In this document: positions 1 to 5,410 of the stretch, one piece after another
How positions within the stretch are numbered: the stretch's first letter is position 1
Layout: each line of letters opens with the position of its first letter
DNA from: an uncultured Actinomyces sp.
GTDB taxonomy: Bacteria > Actinomycetota > Actinomycetes > Actinomycetales > Actinomycetaceae
Assembly: GCA_937926195.1 (NCBI GenBank)
Contig: CALEXZ010000038.1
Coordinates: 1 to 7,571 of the forward strand
Length of the DNA: 7,571 bases
Direction of reading: 5' to 3'
The notes under the pieces: generated by a model
Databases searched by the model: none
What the model saw: only the letters and a program-made list of their open reading frames with translations
What the model was told of the DNA's origin: nothing
Translations under genes and position numbers: made by a program

Positions 1-152
1 TCGGCAAGAGCGTCTCGCACTCCCACGTGCGGACCAACCGCCGGTGGAACCCGAACATCCAGCGCGTGCGTGCCCTCGTGGACGGTGCCCCCAAGCGCCT
101 CAACGTGTGCACGTCCTGCCTCAAGGCCGGCAAGGTCACGCGCAACGTCTGA
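1..152 (+). CDS. rpmB: 50S ribosomal protein L28, 3' part (partial)
   Basis: This is the C-terminal 49 residues of large-subunit ribosomal protein L28; the reading frame begins at base 3 and stops with TGA at 150-152, and the N-terminus lies outside the window. The visible part starts GKSVSHSHVRTNRRWNPNIQ and ends NVCTSCLKAGKVTRNV, a very characteristic L28 pattern. The CxxC pair (Cys36 and Cys39 of the visible fragment) is the second half of the zinc ribbon of the cysteine-containing ('C+') L28 type. The first CxxC would lie upstream and cannot be seen. Actinobacteria often carry a second, cysteine-free L28 used under zinc limitation; this copy is not that one. It converges on thiL with a shared hairpin between them. 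Confidence 0.96.
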   Translation, partial: GKSVSHSHVRTNRRWNPNIQRVRALVDGAPKRLNVCTSCLKAGKVTRNV

Positions 153-179
153 GCGCGCCTGCCGCCGATCCAGGCTGCT

Positions 180-210
180 GAAGGCCGTCACCTCCCCGGT
201 GGCGGCCTTC
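180..210. terminator. Hairpin terminator between convergent rpmB and thiL
   Basis: AAGGCCGTCACC (181-192) pairs with GGTGGCGGCCTT (198-209) over 12 bp with one G-T wobble and a TCCCC loop; G180-C210 extends the stem. There is no clear T-run on either side, as is common in high-GC actinobacteria. It lies 28 nt after the rpmB stop and about 50 nt past the thiL stop, so it could end transcription in both directions. The stem is seen directly; terminator function is inferred. Confidence 0.7.
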
Positions 211-237
211 GTCGTGCCCGCGCCCCGCTCGTGGCCC

Positions 238-251
238 GGGGCTCAGGCCCC
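238..251 (-). terminator. Small GC hairpin just past thiL
   Basis: GGGGC (238-242) pairs with GCCCC (247-251) around a 4-nt loop, 9 nt beyond the thiL stop codon. It may be an auxiliary terminator ahead of the stronger hairpin at 180-210. A 5-bp GC stem is easily found by chance at this base composition, so confidence is low. Confidence 0.3.
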
Positions 252-260
252 TCGCCCCGC

Positions 261-1331
261 TCAGGCCCCGAAGTGGTCCCAGCCGAGGCCGCCCCGCCAG
301 GGGCGAGCGCCGACGAGCACGCCCGGCGCCCCGGACGGCTGCCCTGTCTCCTCGACGGCGCGCACCCGCCCGATGGGGCTCACGCCCTGGGGCAGGACGG
401 TGCCGAGCGCCACGGTGGCGAGCAGACCGTGGTCCTCTCCCCCGGTGAGCACCCAGGTGCGGGCCGCGGCCGCCGGGTCCTGGTCGCCGGCCAGGGCGGC
501 GACGGGCTCCAGGGCGGCACGGGCCGCCGCCATCCGTGACAGTGAGTCCCCGGGCTGCCCGGCGGGCTCGTCCAGGTCGATGAGCACGCCCGAGGCCTGC
601 GCGAGGCGAGCGCAGTCGCGCAGCAGGGAGTCCGACACGTCCATCATCGCGCTGGCCCCGGCCATGGCGAGCGCGGGGCCGGCGCCCAGGGGAGGCGCGG
701 GGGCCAGGAAGCGCTCAACGCAGCGTCGCGCCTGGGAGCCGACGGGCAGGAGCGTCGGCTCGCACCCGGCACTGAGCAGGGCGTGACCGGCCCGGGAGAC
801 GCCCAGGTCCCCGGCGTGGACGAGCAGGTCGCCGGGGCGCGCTCCCCCGCGCAGCACGGGTGCCCGGCCCTCGAGGTCGCCATGGACGGTGACGGCGATA
901 ACCAGCTGGTCGCCCGAGCTGAGGTCGCCGCCGACGACGCCCGCACCCGCCTCGCGGCAGGCCTCGCCCAGTCCCCGGGCCAGGCCCTGGACCCAGGCGA
1001 GGGGCGTCGTGCCCGGCAGGACGAGTGAGACGACCAGGGCCGTGGGCCGCGCCCCCATGCCCATGACGTCGGCGAGGTTCTGGGCGGCGGCGCGCCGCCC
1101 CACCTGCTCGGGGCTCGACCAGTCGGTGCGGAAGTGGCGGCCCTCGACGAGCACGTCGGTGGACACGACGTAGCGCCCGTCAGGGGCCGCCAGGACGGCG
1201 GCGTCGTCGCCGTTGCCCACCAGCTGCTGGGCGCTGGCGGGCAGCAGCGGGGTGAAGGCGGCCAGCAGCCCGGCCTCGTCGAGGTCGGCCACGAGGGGGG
1301 CCGGGCCGACCGGCCGCGCCTCGGCGCTCAC
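261..1331 (-). CDS. thiL: Thiamine-monophosphate kinase
   Basis: ThiL phosphorylates thiamine monophosphate to thiamine diphosphate with ATP in the cytosol, the last step of cofactor synthesis. With the GTG at 1331 the protein is 356 aa, a little longer than the roughly 325-350 aa usual in the family. Motifs in order: GDD at 41-43, STDVLVEGRHF at 57-67, NLADVMGMGA at 85-94, GGDLSSGD at 134-141, MDVSDSLL at 230-237, GGEDHGLL at 297-304 and a C-terminal GWDHFG. These are the metal- and ATP-binding acidic motifs of the AIR synthase/ThiL fold. The usual DVSDGL motif reads DVSDSL here. The start is uncertain: a TTG at 1373 would add 14 residues and overlap ddl by 29 nt; neither site has a good Shine-Dalgarno. 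GTG 1331 lies 13 nt after the ddl stop and matches the expected N-terminal length better. Probably co-transcribed with ddl. Confidence 0.93.
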   Translation of the reverse strand: MSAEARPVGPAPLVADLDEAGLLAAFTPLLPASAQQLVGNGDDAAVLAAPDGRYVVSTDVLVEGRHFRTDWSSPEQVGRRAAAQNLADVMGMGARPTALVVSLVLPGTTPLAWVQGLARGLGEACREAGAGVVGGDLSSGDQLVIAVTVHGDLEGRAPVLRGGARPGDLLVHAGDLGVSRAGHALLSAGCEPTLLPVGSQARRCVERFLAPAPPLGAGPALAMAGASAMMDVSDSLLRDCARLAQASGVLIDLDEPAGQPGDSLSRMAAARAALEPVAALAGDQDPAAAARTWVLTGGEDHGLLATVALGTVLPQGVSPIGRVRAVEETGQPSGAPGVLVGARPWRGGLGWDHFGA

Positions 1332-1344
1332 CGGCGCGACCCGC

Positions 1345-2517
1345 TCAGCGGTTGACGTGGCACGGACGCTCAAGGGCGAGCTCGATGAGCTCGGTGACGA
1401 GCGTCGGGTAGTCCATGCCGGAGACCTGCCACATGTAGGGGTACATGGAGAAGGGGGTGAAGCCGGGCATGGTGTTGACCTCGTTGACGAGGGCCTCGCC
1501 GTCGGCGGTGAGGAAGAAGTCGACGCGGGTCAGGCCCTCGCCGCCGATGGCCTCGAAGGCGCGGGCGGCGGTGGTCATGAGACGCTCGCGCTCCTCATCG
1601 GTGAGCCGGGTGGGGCAGACCATCTGGACGGCGTCGTGCGCCAGGTACTTGGTGTCGTAGTCGTAGAAGTCGCCGGCGCCCTGGGCGGTGTCCATGACGA
1701 TCTCACCGGGCTCGGCCACGCGGGGGGCCTCGTCGCCGTGACCGCCCAGGACGGCGACCTCGATCTCACGCCCGATGATCCCGGACTCGACGAGGACCTT
1801 GGGGTCGACGGCGCGGGCGGCCTCGATGGCGGCCTCCAGGTCCTCGGGGCGCTCGACCCTGCTGATGCCCAGCGAGGAGCCGGCCCGGGCGGGCTTGACG
1901 AAGAGCGGGTAGTCCAGGGACTGGCAGGCGGCCAGGATGCGGGCGCGCTCCCGGTTCCACTCGTGACGGCCGACGACGACGTGCGGGGCGGTGGGGATGC
2001 CGGCGGCGGCCAGCAGGACCTTGGTGACCTGCTTGTCCATGCCTGCGGCGCTGGCGAGCACGCCGCAGCCGACGTAGGGCAGGTCGAGCATCTCCAGCAT
2101 GCCCTGGATGGTGCCGTCCTCGCCGTAGGGGCCGTGCAGGAGGGGCAGGACGACGTCGACCTGCTCAAGGACCTGGGGGCCGGTCTCCTTGAGCGGGGTC
2201 AGTGCCGCCAGCGGGCCGCCGCCGGGCCGCACGGCGATCTCGCCGCGTCCCAGGCCCTCGGCCGTGATCTCGACCGGGTCGGTGTCGTTGAGCTCGAGCG
2301 GTGCGGGGTCGTCGTCGACGAGGAGCCACCGTCCCTCGGGCGTGATACCCACGGGCAGGACGTCGTAGCGCTCACGGTCGATGGCGGACAGGACCCCCGC
2401 GGCAGTGGCGCAGGAGATGGTGTGCTCGCCGCTGCGCCCTCCGAAGACGACGGCGACGCGGCACCGTCCCGTCTTCGTGGTGGCTGCGGCGGGGACGGGC
2501 TCGGTGCTGTGCGGCAT
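1345..2517 (-). CDS. ddl: D-alanine--D-alanine ligase
   Basis: Ddl joins two D-alanines with ATP to make the dipeptide added to the peptidoglycan precursor by MurF. The protein is 390 aa, within the range of longer actinobacterial Ddl enzymes. Visible motifs: GGRSGEHTIS (26-35) with the N-terminal substrate-binding Glu31; LLHGPYGEDG (126-135); YVGCG and MDK (148-162) opening the ATP-grasp part; GSSLGIS (213-219); the omega loop FYDYDTKY (284-291); and the metal-binding set Asp333, Glu346, Asn348 in RVDFF and NEVNTMPG. The loop Tyr of KY is kept, as in D-Ala-D-Ala enzymes; D-lactate-forming Van ligases differ there, so a vancomycin-sensitive type precursor is inferred. The frame stays open far upstream (opposite the lipoprotein gene), but ATG 2517 is the first plausible start: the conserved VAVVFGG strand begins 20 residues in and no start codon lies just upstream. 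No Shine-Dalgarno is seen; a -10-like hexamer sits 7 nt before the ATG. thiL follows directly. Confidence 0.97.
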   Translation of the reverse strand: MPHSTEPVPAAATTKTGRCRVAVVFGGRSGEHTISCATAAGVLSAIDRERYDVLPVGITPEGRWLLVDDDPAPLELNDTDPVEITAEGLGRGEIAVRPGGGPLAALTPLKETGPQVLEQVDVVLPLLHGPYGEDGTIQGMLEMLDLPYVGCGVLASAAGMDKQVTKVLLAAAGIPTAPHVVVGRHEWNRERARILAACQSLDYPLFVKPARAGSSLGISRVERPEDLEAAIEAARAVDPKVLVESGIIGREIEVAVLGGHGDEAPRVAEPGEIVMDTAQGAGDFYDYDTKYLAHDAVQMVCPTRLTDEERERLMTTAARAFEAIGGEGLTRVDFFLTADGEALVNEVNTMPGFTPFSMYPYMWQVSGMDYPTLVTELIELALERPCHVNR

Positions 2518-2530
2518 GCCGGCAACGCTA
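2517..2530 (-). promoter_or_regulatory. Possible leaderless promoter of ddl
   Basis: On the minus strand TAGCGT (2530-2525) fits the actinobacterial -10 pattern TAnnnT. Seven bases (TGCCGGC) separate it from the A of the ddl ATG, so the predicted transcript start falls on or next to the start codon. No Shine-Dalgarno is present upstream, which agrees with leaderless translation. No convincing -35 hexamer is visible. The sequence match is direct; promoter activity is inferred. Confidence 0.4.
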
Positions 2531-2538
2531 CCGTCTGA

Positions 2539-2553
2539 GCCGGGCGGCCCGGC
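2539..2553. promoter_or_regulatory. 15-bp palindrome in the ddl/lipoprotein divergent region
   Basis: GCCGGGC (2539-2545) and GCCCGGC (2547-2553) form a perfect inverted repeat around G2546. It lies between the two divergent -10-like hexamers and overlaps the place where a ddl -35 element would be (about 2548-2553). It could be an operator affecting both genes, or a chance GC palindrome. Confidence 0.3.
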
Positions 2554-2556
2554 ACG

Positions 2557-2562
2557 TACCCT
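2557..2562 (+). promoter_or_regulatory. Possible -10 element of the lipoprotein gene
   Basis: TACCCT fits TAnnnT. A start site 7 nt downstream (about 2569) would give a 63-nt leader ahead of the GTG at 2632. A GTG also occurs exactly at 2569, in frame, so a leaderless longer form cannot be excluded, but it would give an unusually long signal peptide. No clear -35 is visible. Confidence 0.35.
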
Positions 2563-2621
2563 GGTCCTGTGTCCCCGGGCCGCGCTGCGGCGCAGGTCAC
2601 GGGGCGACCGTCTTACGCACC

Positions 2622-2627
2622 AGGAGG
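2622..2627 (+). promoter_or_regulatory. Shine-Dalgarno that fixes the lipoprotein start
   Basis: AGGAGG is the strongest ribosome-binding sequence near this gene. It sits 4 nt before GTG 2632 and is too far (25 nt) from ATG 2653. It therefore favours GTG 2632 over the in-frame GTG at 2569 and ATG 2653. Confidence 0.75.
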
Positions 2628-2631
2628 AGCA

Positions 2632-3342
2632 GTGTCCGTCTCTCGCCGCACCATGACGCCCACCGGCCCGCAGGACGGGGCGGCGTGCACGCCCCTGGCC
2701 CGCCGCACCGCGCTGGCCGCCCTCGCGCTCACGGGAGCCGGGGCCCTGGCGGCCTGCGGCGGCTCCTCCTCCGGCTCCTCGGCGACGCCGTCGTCTGCCT
2801 CCGGCTCCTCGGCCGCGCCGTCCGGCTCCGGCGCTCCGTCCTCCTCCGCCGAGCCCGCACCGCTGCCGGCCTCCCCCGCCGCGACCACCGAGGAGCCGAC
2901 GTGGTCCACCGGGGACACGAGTGCCGCCCCGGGGGCGGACTCTGCGCTCGTCGTCAGCGGCTTCAGGGTGGGCTCGCACCCTGATGAGGGCTACGACCGG
3001 GTCGTCGTCGAGCTCACCGGCCCGGGCACGCCCGGCTGGAACGCCATGTGGGTCGAGCAGGCGCACAGCCAGGGTAAGGGTGAGCCGATCGAGCTGGCGG
3101 GCTCGCACACGCTCGTCGTCTACGGCACGGGGGCGACGATGCCGCTGGGCGAGGACGTGCCCGGCGCCCTCGACAAGGGGCGGCGCGAGAGCGTGCCGGG
3201 AGGCACCGGCATCGTCGAGGCGGACCTGCAGCTGACCTTCGAGGACCAGTTCCAGGTGACCCTGGGCACCGGGACACAGGACTACCGCGTCTTCTCGCTC
3301 ACCGAGCCCACCCGGCTCGTCGTCGACGTCCGGCGTCCCTGA
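2632..3342 (+). CDS. AMIN-like domain lipoprotein
   Basis: Predicted exported lipoprotein of 236 aa, anchored on the outer face of the membrane; its function is unknown. Residues 1-41 form a signal peptide: a basic stretch, then LARR (22-25) and a hydrophobic run TALAALALTGAGALAAC with lipobox LAAC, giving lipidated Cys42. The RR followed by a hydrophobic run is compatible with Tat export. Residues 43 to about 103 are a low-complexity Gly/Ser/Ala/Pro/Thr linker, typical of surface lipoproteins. Residues from about 104 to 236 (beginning SALVVSGFRVGSHPDEGYDR and ending RLVVDVRRP) form a beta-rich domain like the AMIN-like domain of actinobacterial lipoproteins, a family related in fold to domains that target amidases and secretins to the cell wall. 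No catalytic motif is visible, so a binding or adaptor role is the best guess. It is transcribed divergently from ddl and convergently with gpsA, the only complete gene here on the plus strand. GTG start chosen from the AGGAGG at 2622. Family assignment is from recalled sequence resemblance. Confidence 0.88.
   Translation: MSVSRRTMTPTGPQDGAACTPLARRTALAALALTGAGALAACGGSSSGSSATPSSASGSSAAPSGSGAPSSSAEPAPLPASPAATTEEPTWSTGDTSAAPGADSALVVSGFRVGSHPDEGYDRVVVELTGPGTPGWNAMWVEQAHSQGKGEPIELAGSHTLVVYGTGATMPLGEDVPGALDKGRRESVPGGTGIVEADLQLTFEDQFQVTLGTGTQDYRVFSLTEPTRLVVDVRRP
2768..2822 (+). repeat. Direct repeat in the lipoprotein linker
   Basis: Bases 2768-2792 and 2798-2822 are 25-nt copies differing only at two adjacent positions (GA in the first, CG in the second), offset by exactly 30 nt. 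They encode SGSSATPS and SGSSAAPS, so the Ser-rich linker looks built by in-frame duplication of a 10-residue unit. Confidence 0.75.
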
Positions 3343-3360
3343 GGGCACGGCGGCCGCGAG

Positions 3361-3398
3361 GGCACCGGTCCCGCTCGGTCCAACGGGGCCCGGTGGCC
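3361..3398. terminator. Hairpin between convergent lipoprotein gene and gpsA
   Basis: CACCGG (3363-3368) pairs with CCGGTG (3390-3395), then, inside it, TCCCG (3369-3373) pairs with CGGGG (3384-3388) with one bulged C and a 10-nt loop; GG/CC at the outer ends can extend the stem past a bulged G. It fills the space from 18 nt after the lipoprotein stop up to the gpsA stop, so it could end transcripts from both sides. No T-run is present. Function is inferred. Confidence 0.5.
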
Positions 3399-4439
3399 TC
3401 AGTCCGGCGGGGCGGCGTTGACGCCCTCGGCCTTGCGGGGCCGGGCGAGCAGCGCGTCCGTCACCTGCCCGGCGGTGGCCCGGTCCTCGACGACGGCGAC
3501 GACGGCCGCGGTGATGGGCATCTCGACGCCGTGGGAGGCGGCCAGGTCGAGCACGGCGCGCGCCGAGCGGGCGCCCTCGGCCACGCCCCGTGAGGCGGCG
3601 GAGGCCTGCGCCACCGTCATGCCCTCGCCCAGGCGGCGCCCGAAGGACTGGTTGCGGCTCAGTGGCGAGGAGCAGGTGGCGACGAGGTCTCCCATGCCCG
3701 CCAGTCCGGCGAAGGTCTCCGGCTGGGCGCCCAGCGCCAGGCCCAGGCGGGTGATCTCCACCAGGCCGCGGGTGATGAGGGCCGCCCGGGAGTTGTCGCC
3801 CAGGCCACGCCCGGCGGCGATGCCGACGGCGAGCGCGATGACGTTCTTGACGGCCCCGCACAGCTCGACGCCCAGCACGTCGGTGTTCGTGTAGGGGCGG
3901 AAGGTGGTGGTGGCGCATGTGGCCGCCACGGCGTCGGCGAGCGTCTCGTCGCGGGCGGCGACGACCGTGGCCGTGGGCTGGCCGGCGGCGATCTCGTCAG
4001 CGAGGTTCGGTCCGGAGACGACGGCGATGCGCTCGGGTCCCAGCCCCAGGCACTGGCTGAGGACCTCGCTCATGCGCAGGCCGGTGCCCAGCTCGATGCC
4101 CTTCATGAGGGAGACGGCGACGGCGCCATCGGCCAGCCGCCCGCTCAGGGGCGCCAGGACCTCGCGGGCGCTCTGCGAGGGCACGGCGACGACGACGAGC
4201 CCGGCGCCGTCGACGGCCTGGTGCAGGTCCGCGGTGCCGGTGACGAGAGCGGGCAGGCTGACGCCGGGCAGGTAGCGCTCGTTGCGCCCGGCGCTGACCT
4301 CGGCGGCCACCTGGGGGCGGCGCGCCCACACGGTCGTCGGGATGCCGGTCTCGGCCAGCAGGGAGGCGAAGGCGGTGCCCCAGGCACCCGAGCCGATGAC
4401 GGCGGCGCGCTCGATGGGGCGCGCGGCCCGGCCGCTCAC
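3399..4439 (-). CDS. gpsA: Glycerol-3-phosphate dehydrogenase [NAD(P)+]
   Basis: GpsA reduces dihydroxyacetone phosphate to sn-glycerol-3-phosphate in the cytosol, supplying the backbone for phospholipids. At 346 aa it has the usual length. The N-terminal Rossmann fold shows GSGAWGTAFA (16-25, GxGxxG), then VPSQSAREVL (87-95 region) and MKGIE (112-116). The C-terminal half has VSGPN (141-145), the catalytic Lys198 in GAVKNVIA, GDNSRAALITRG (214-225), and GMGDLVATCSS with SRN (248-263). The start is GTG 4439, whose bases overlap the plsC stop as GTGA; a GAGGG at 4450-4446 lies 6 nt upstream and serves as Shine-Dalgarno. This points to translational coupling with plsC, which acts downstream in the same lipid pathway. 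The stop abuts the hairpin at 3361-3398, so the plsC-gpsA pair probably ends here and ddl, further along the same strand, is expressed on its own. Confidence 0.97.
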   Translation of the reverse strand: MSGRAARPIERAAVIGSGAWGTAFASLLAETGIPTTVWARRPQVAAEVSAGRNERYLPGVSLPALVTGTADLHQAVDGAGLVVVAVPSQSAREVLAPLSGRLADGAVAVSLMKGIELGTGLRMSEVLSQCLGLGPERIAVVSGPNLADEIAAGQPTATVVAARDETLADAVAATCATTTFRPYTNTDVLGVELCGAVKNVIALAVGIAAGRGLGDNSRAALITRGLVEITRLGLALGAQPETFAGLAGMGDLVATCSSPLSRNQSFGRRLGEGMTVAQASAASRGVAEGARSARAVLDLAASHGVEMPITAAVVAVVEDRATAGQVTDALLARPRKAEGVNAAPPD

Positions 4440-5308
4440 CTGGAGCCCTCGCTCTCAGGGGCCGCGCCGGTGGGGGCTGCGCCGTCGGTGCCGCTTGAGC
4501 TGGTAACGCCGTCAGAGGGGGCGGCGTCGGTGGCGGGCAGCGGGTCGGGGCGGCGGGTGCCGAGCTGGTCACGGCCCTTGGCGTCCTTGCCGGGGTCGCC
4601 GTCGTAGCGCATGTCGTAGGGGCGTGGGGCCTTCTCGCCGCGCAGGACCTCGACGAGGCGGGTGATGCGCGACATGATCTCGGCGGTCGCGGCGACGACC
4701 TGCGCACGGTCCTCGACGTCGGAGCCGAAGCGCTCGGTGAGGGTGAAGGGCTCGCCCATGAGCACCCGCACCTCCTTGCGCGGCCAGGGCCTGAAGCCGC
4801 CTCTGCCCATGGTGTCGAGGATGTGCTGGGCCCCCCACTGGCCCATGGGCAGGATGGGCACGCCGGTGCTCATGGCGAGCCGGGCGGCACCGGTCTTGCC
4901 GGTCATGGGCCACTGCAGGGGGTCACGCGAGAGCGTGCCCTCGGGGAAGATCATGACGACGTCCCCCTGGTGCAGGCGCCGCTCGGCCTCGATGAGCGAG
5001 TTGCCGGCCCGCTGTGTGCCGCGGTAGACGGGGATCTGGCCGCCGGCCTTGAAGACGTGGCCGAGGACGGGGACCTCGAAGAGCGTCGACTTGGCCAGGG
5101 AGTAGGCGGGGATGTCGGCGTCGACGAGGGCGCGCATGGCCGTCAGCGAGTCCAGGTCGGTCAGGTGGTTCGCGACGGCGATGAAGCCTCCGTCACGCGG
5201 AAGGTTCTCCAGTCCCTCGACCTTCTGCCTCGAGACGGCCTTGAGGAAGGGGATGATGACCCCGCGCGAGGCGAAACGGTAGAACGGGGGCATGGGGCGC
5301 GTGCTCAC
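4436..5308 (-). CDS. plsC: 1-acyl-sn-glycerol-3-phosphate acyltransferase family protein (PlsC-like)
   Basis: Member of the PlsC/LPLAT acyltransferase family, which transfers a fatty acyl group to lysophosphatidic acid to give phosphatidic acid at the inner face of the membrane. The 290-aa protein carries all four family motifs: NHLTDLD (47-53, the HX4D pair His48/Asp53), PVYRG (93-97), FPEGTLS (121-127) and VPILPM (150-155). The N-terminal stretch FASRGVIIPFLKAV is only mildly hydrophobic and may be an interfacial helix rather than a full membrane span. From about residue 232 to the end is a tail rich in Asp, Pro, Ala, Ser, Thr and Gly that looks disordered and lies outside the catalytic domain. 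Start is GTG 5308; no Shine-Dalgarno precedes it, but TAGAGT lies 6 nt upstream (possible leaderless start). gpsA overlaps the 3' end by 4 nt. Acyl acceptor specificity cannot be read from the sequence; other lysolipid acceptors are possible. Confidence 0.93.
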   Translation of the reverse strand: MSTRPMPPFYRFASRGVIIPFLKAVSRQKVEGLENLPRDGGFIAVANHLTDLDSLTAMRALVDADIPAYSLAKSTLFEVPVLGHVFKAGGQIPVYRGTQRAGNSLIEAERRLHQGDVVMIFPEGTLSRDPLQWPMTGKTGAARLAMSTGVPILPMGQWGAQHILDTMGRGGFRPWPRKEVRVLMGEPFTLTERFGSDVEDRAQVVAATAEIMSRITRLVEVLRGEKAPRPYDMRYDGDPGKDAKGRDQLGTRRPDPLPATDAAPSDGVTSSSGTDGAAPTGAAPESEGSR

Positions 5309-5320
5309 GGGGTGACTCTA
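5308..5320 (-). promoter_or_regulatory. Possible leaderless promoter of plsC-gpsA
   Basis: On the minus strand TAGAGT (5320-5315) fits TAnnnT, and six bases (CACCCC) separate it from the G of the plsC GTG start. The predicted transcript would begin at the start codon, and no Shine-Dalgarno is present. The upstream base of the hexamer is also the first base of the tandem repeat at 5320-5373. No good -35 is visible. Confidence 0.45.
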
Positions 5321-5373
5321 TCGTCGCCGGGGCGGGCGGGCGCGACATCGTCGCCGGGGCGGGCGGGCGCGAC
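5320..5373. repeat. Perfect 2 x 27 bp tandem repeat upstream of plsC
   Basis: Bases 5320-5346 and 5347-5373 are identical, each beginning ATCGTCGCCGGGG and ending GGGCGCGAC. The identity stops at both outer edges. Each unit is framed by GTCGC and GCGAC, which can pair, enclosing three plus-strand G-runs (GGGG, GGG, GGG). It lies in non-coding DNA between the murA stop and the plsC start, immediately upstream of the presumed plsC -10. Confidence 0.97.
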
Positions 5374-5380
5374 CGTCCCA

Positions 5381-5400
5381 GCGGGCGGTGCCCCGCCCGC
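5381..5400 (-). terminator. Hairpin just downstream of murA
   Basis: GCGGGCGG (5381-5388) pairs with CCGCCCGC (5393-5400) over 8 bp around a 4-nt loop, starting 10 nt after the murA stop codon. No T-run follows. Position and stability suggest the end of the murA transcript, separating it from plsC-gpsA. Confidence 0.55.
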
Positions 5401-5410
5401 GGACACGGAC

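Noticed and set aside
70..786. 238-codon plus-strand open frame after rpmB
   Set aside because: It overlaps rpmB out of frame, then runs antisense to thiL, with Pro/Arg/Ser-rich shadow composition and no motif.
1213..2538. 441-codon plus-strand open frame opposite ddl
   Set aside because: Mirror of the ddl coding strand with biased composition and no recognisable motif; ddl itself is unambiguous.
2569..2631. Lipoprotein start at GTG 2569
   Set aside because: It would give a signal peptide of over 60 residues before the lipobox Cys; GTG 2632 has AGGAGG just upstream. Kept only as an outside possibility because TACCCT is spaced for a transcript start at 2569.
2518..3918. Upstream extension of the ddl frame to 3918
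   Set aside because: The added residues are Arg/Gly-rich low-complexity sequence antisense to the lipoprotein gene and the end of gpsA. Ddl homology begins just after ATG 2517.
5320..5373. CRISPR-like or mobile-element repeat
   Set aside because: The two units abut with no spacer, and no transposase, terminal inverted repeats or cas genes are nearby. It is a simple tandem duplication.
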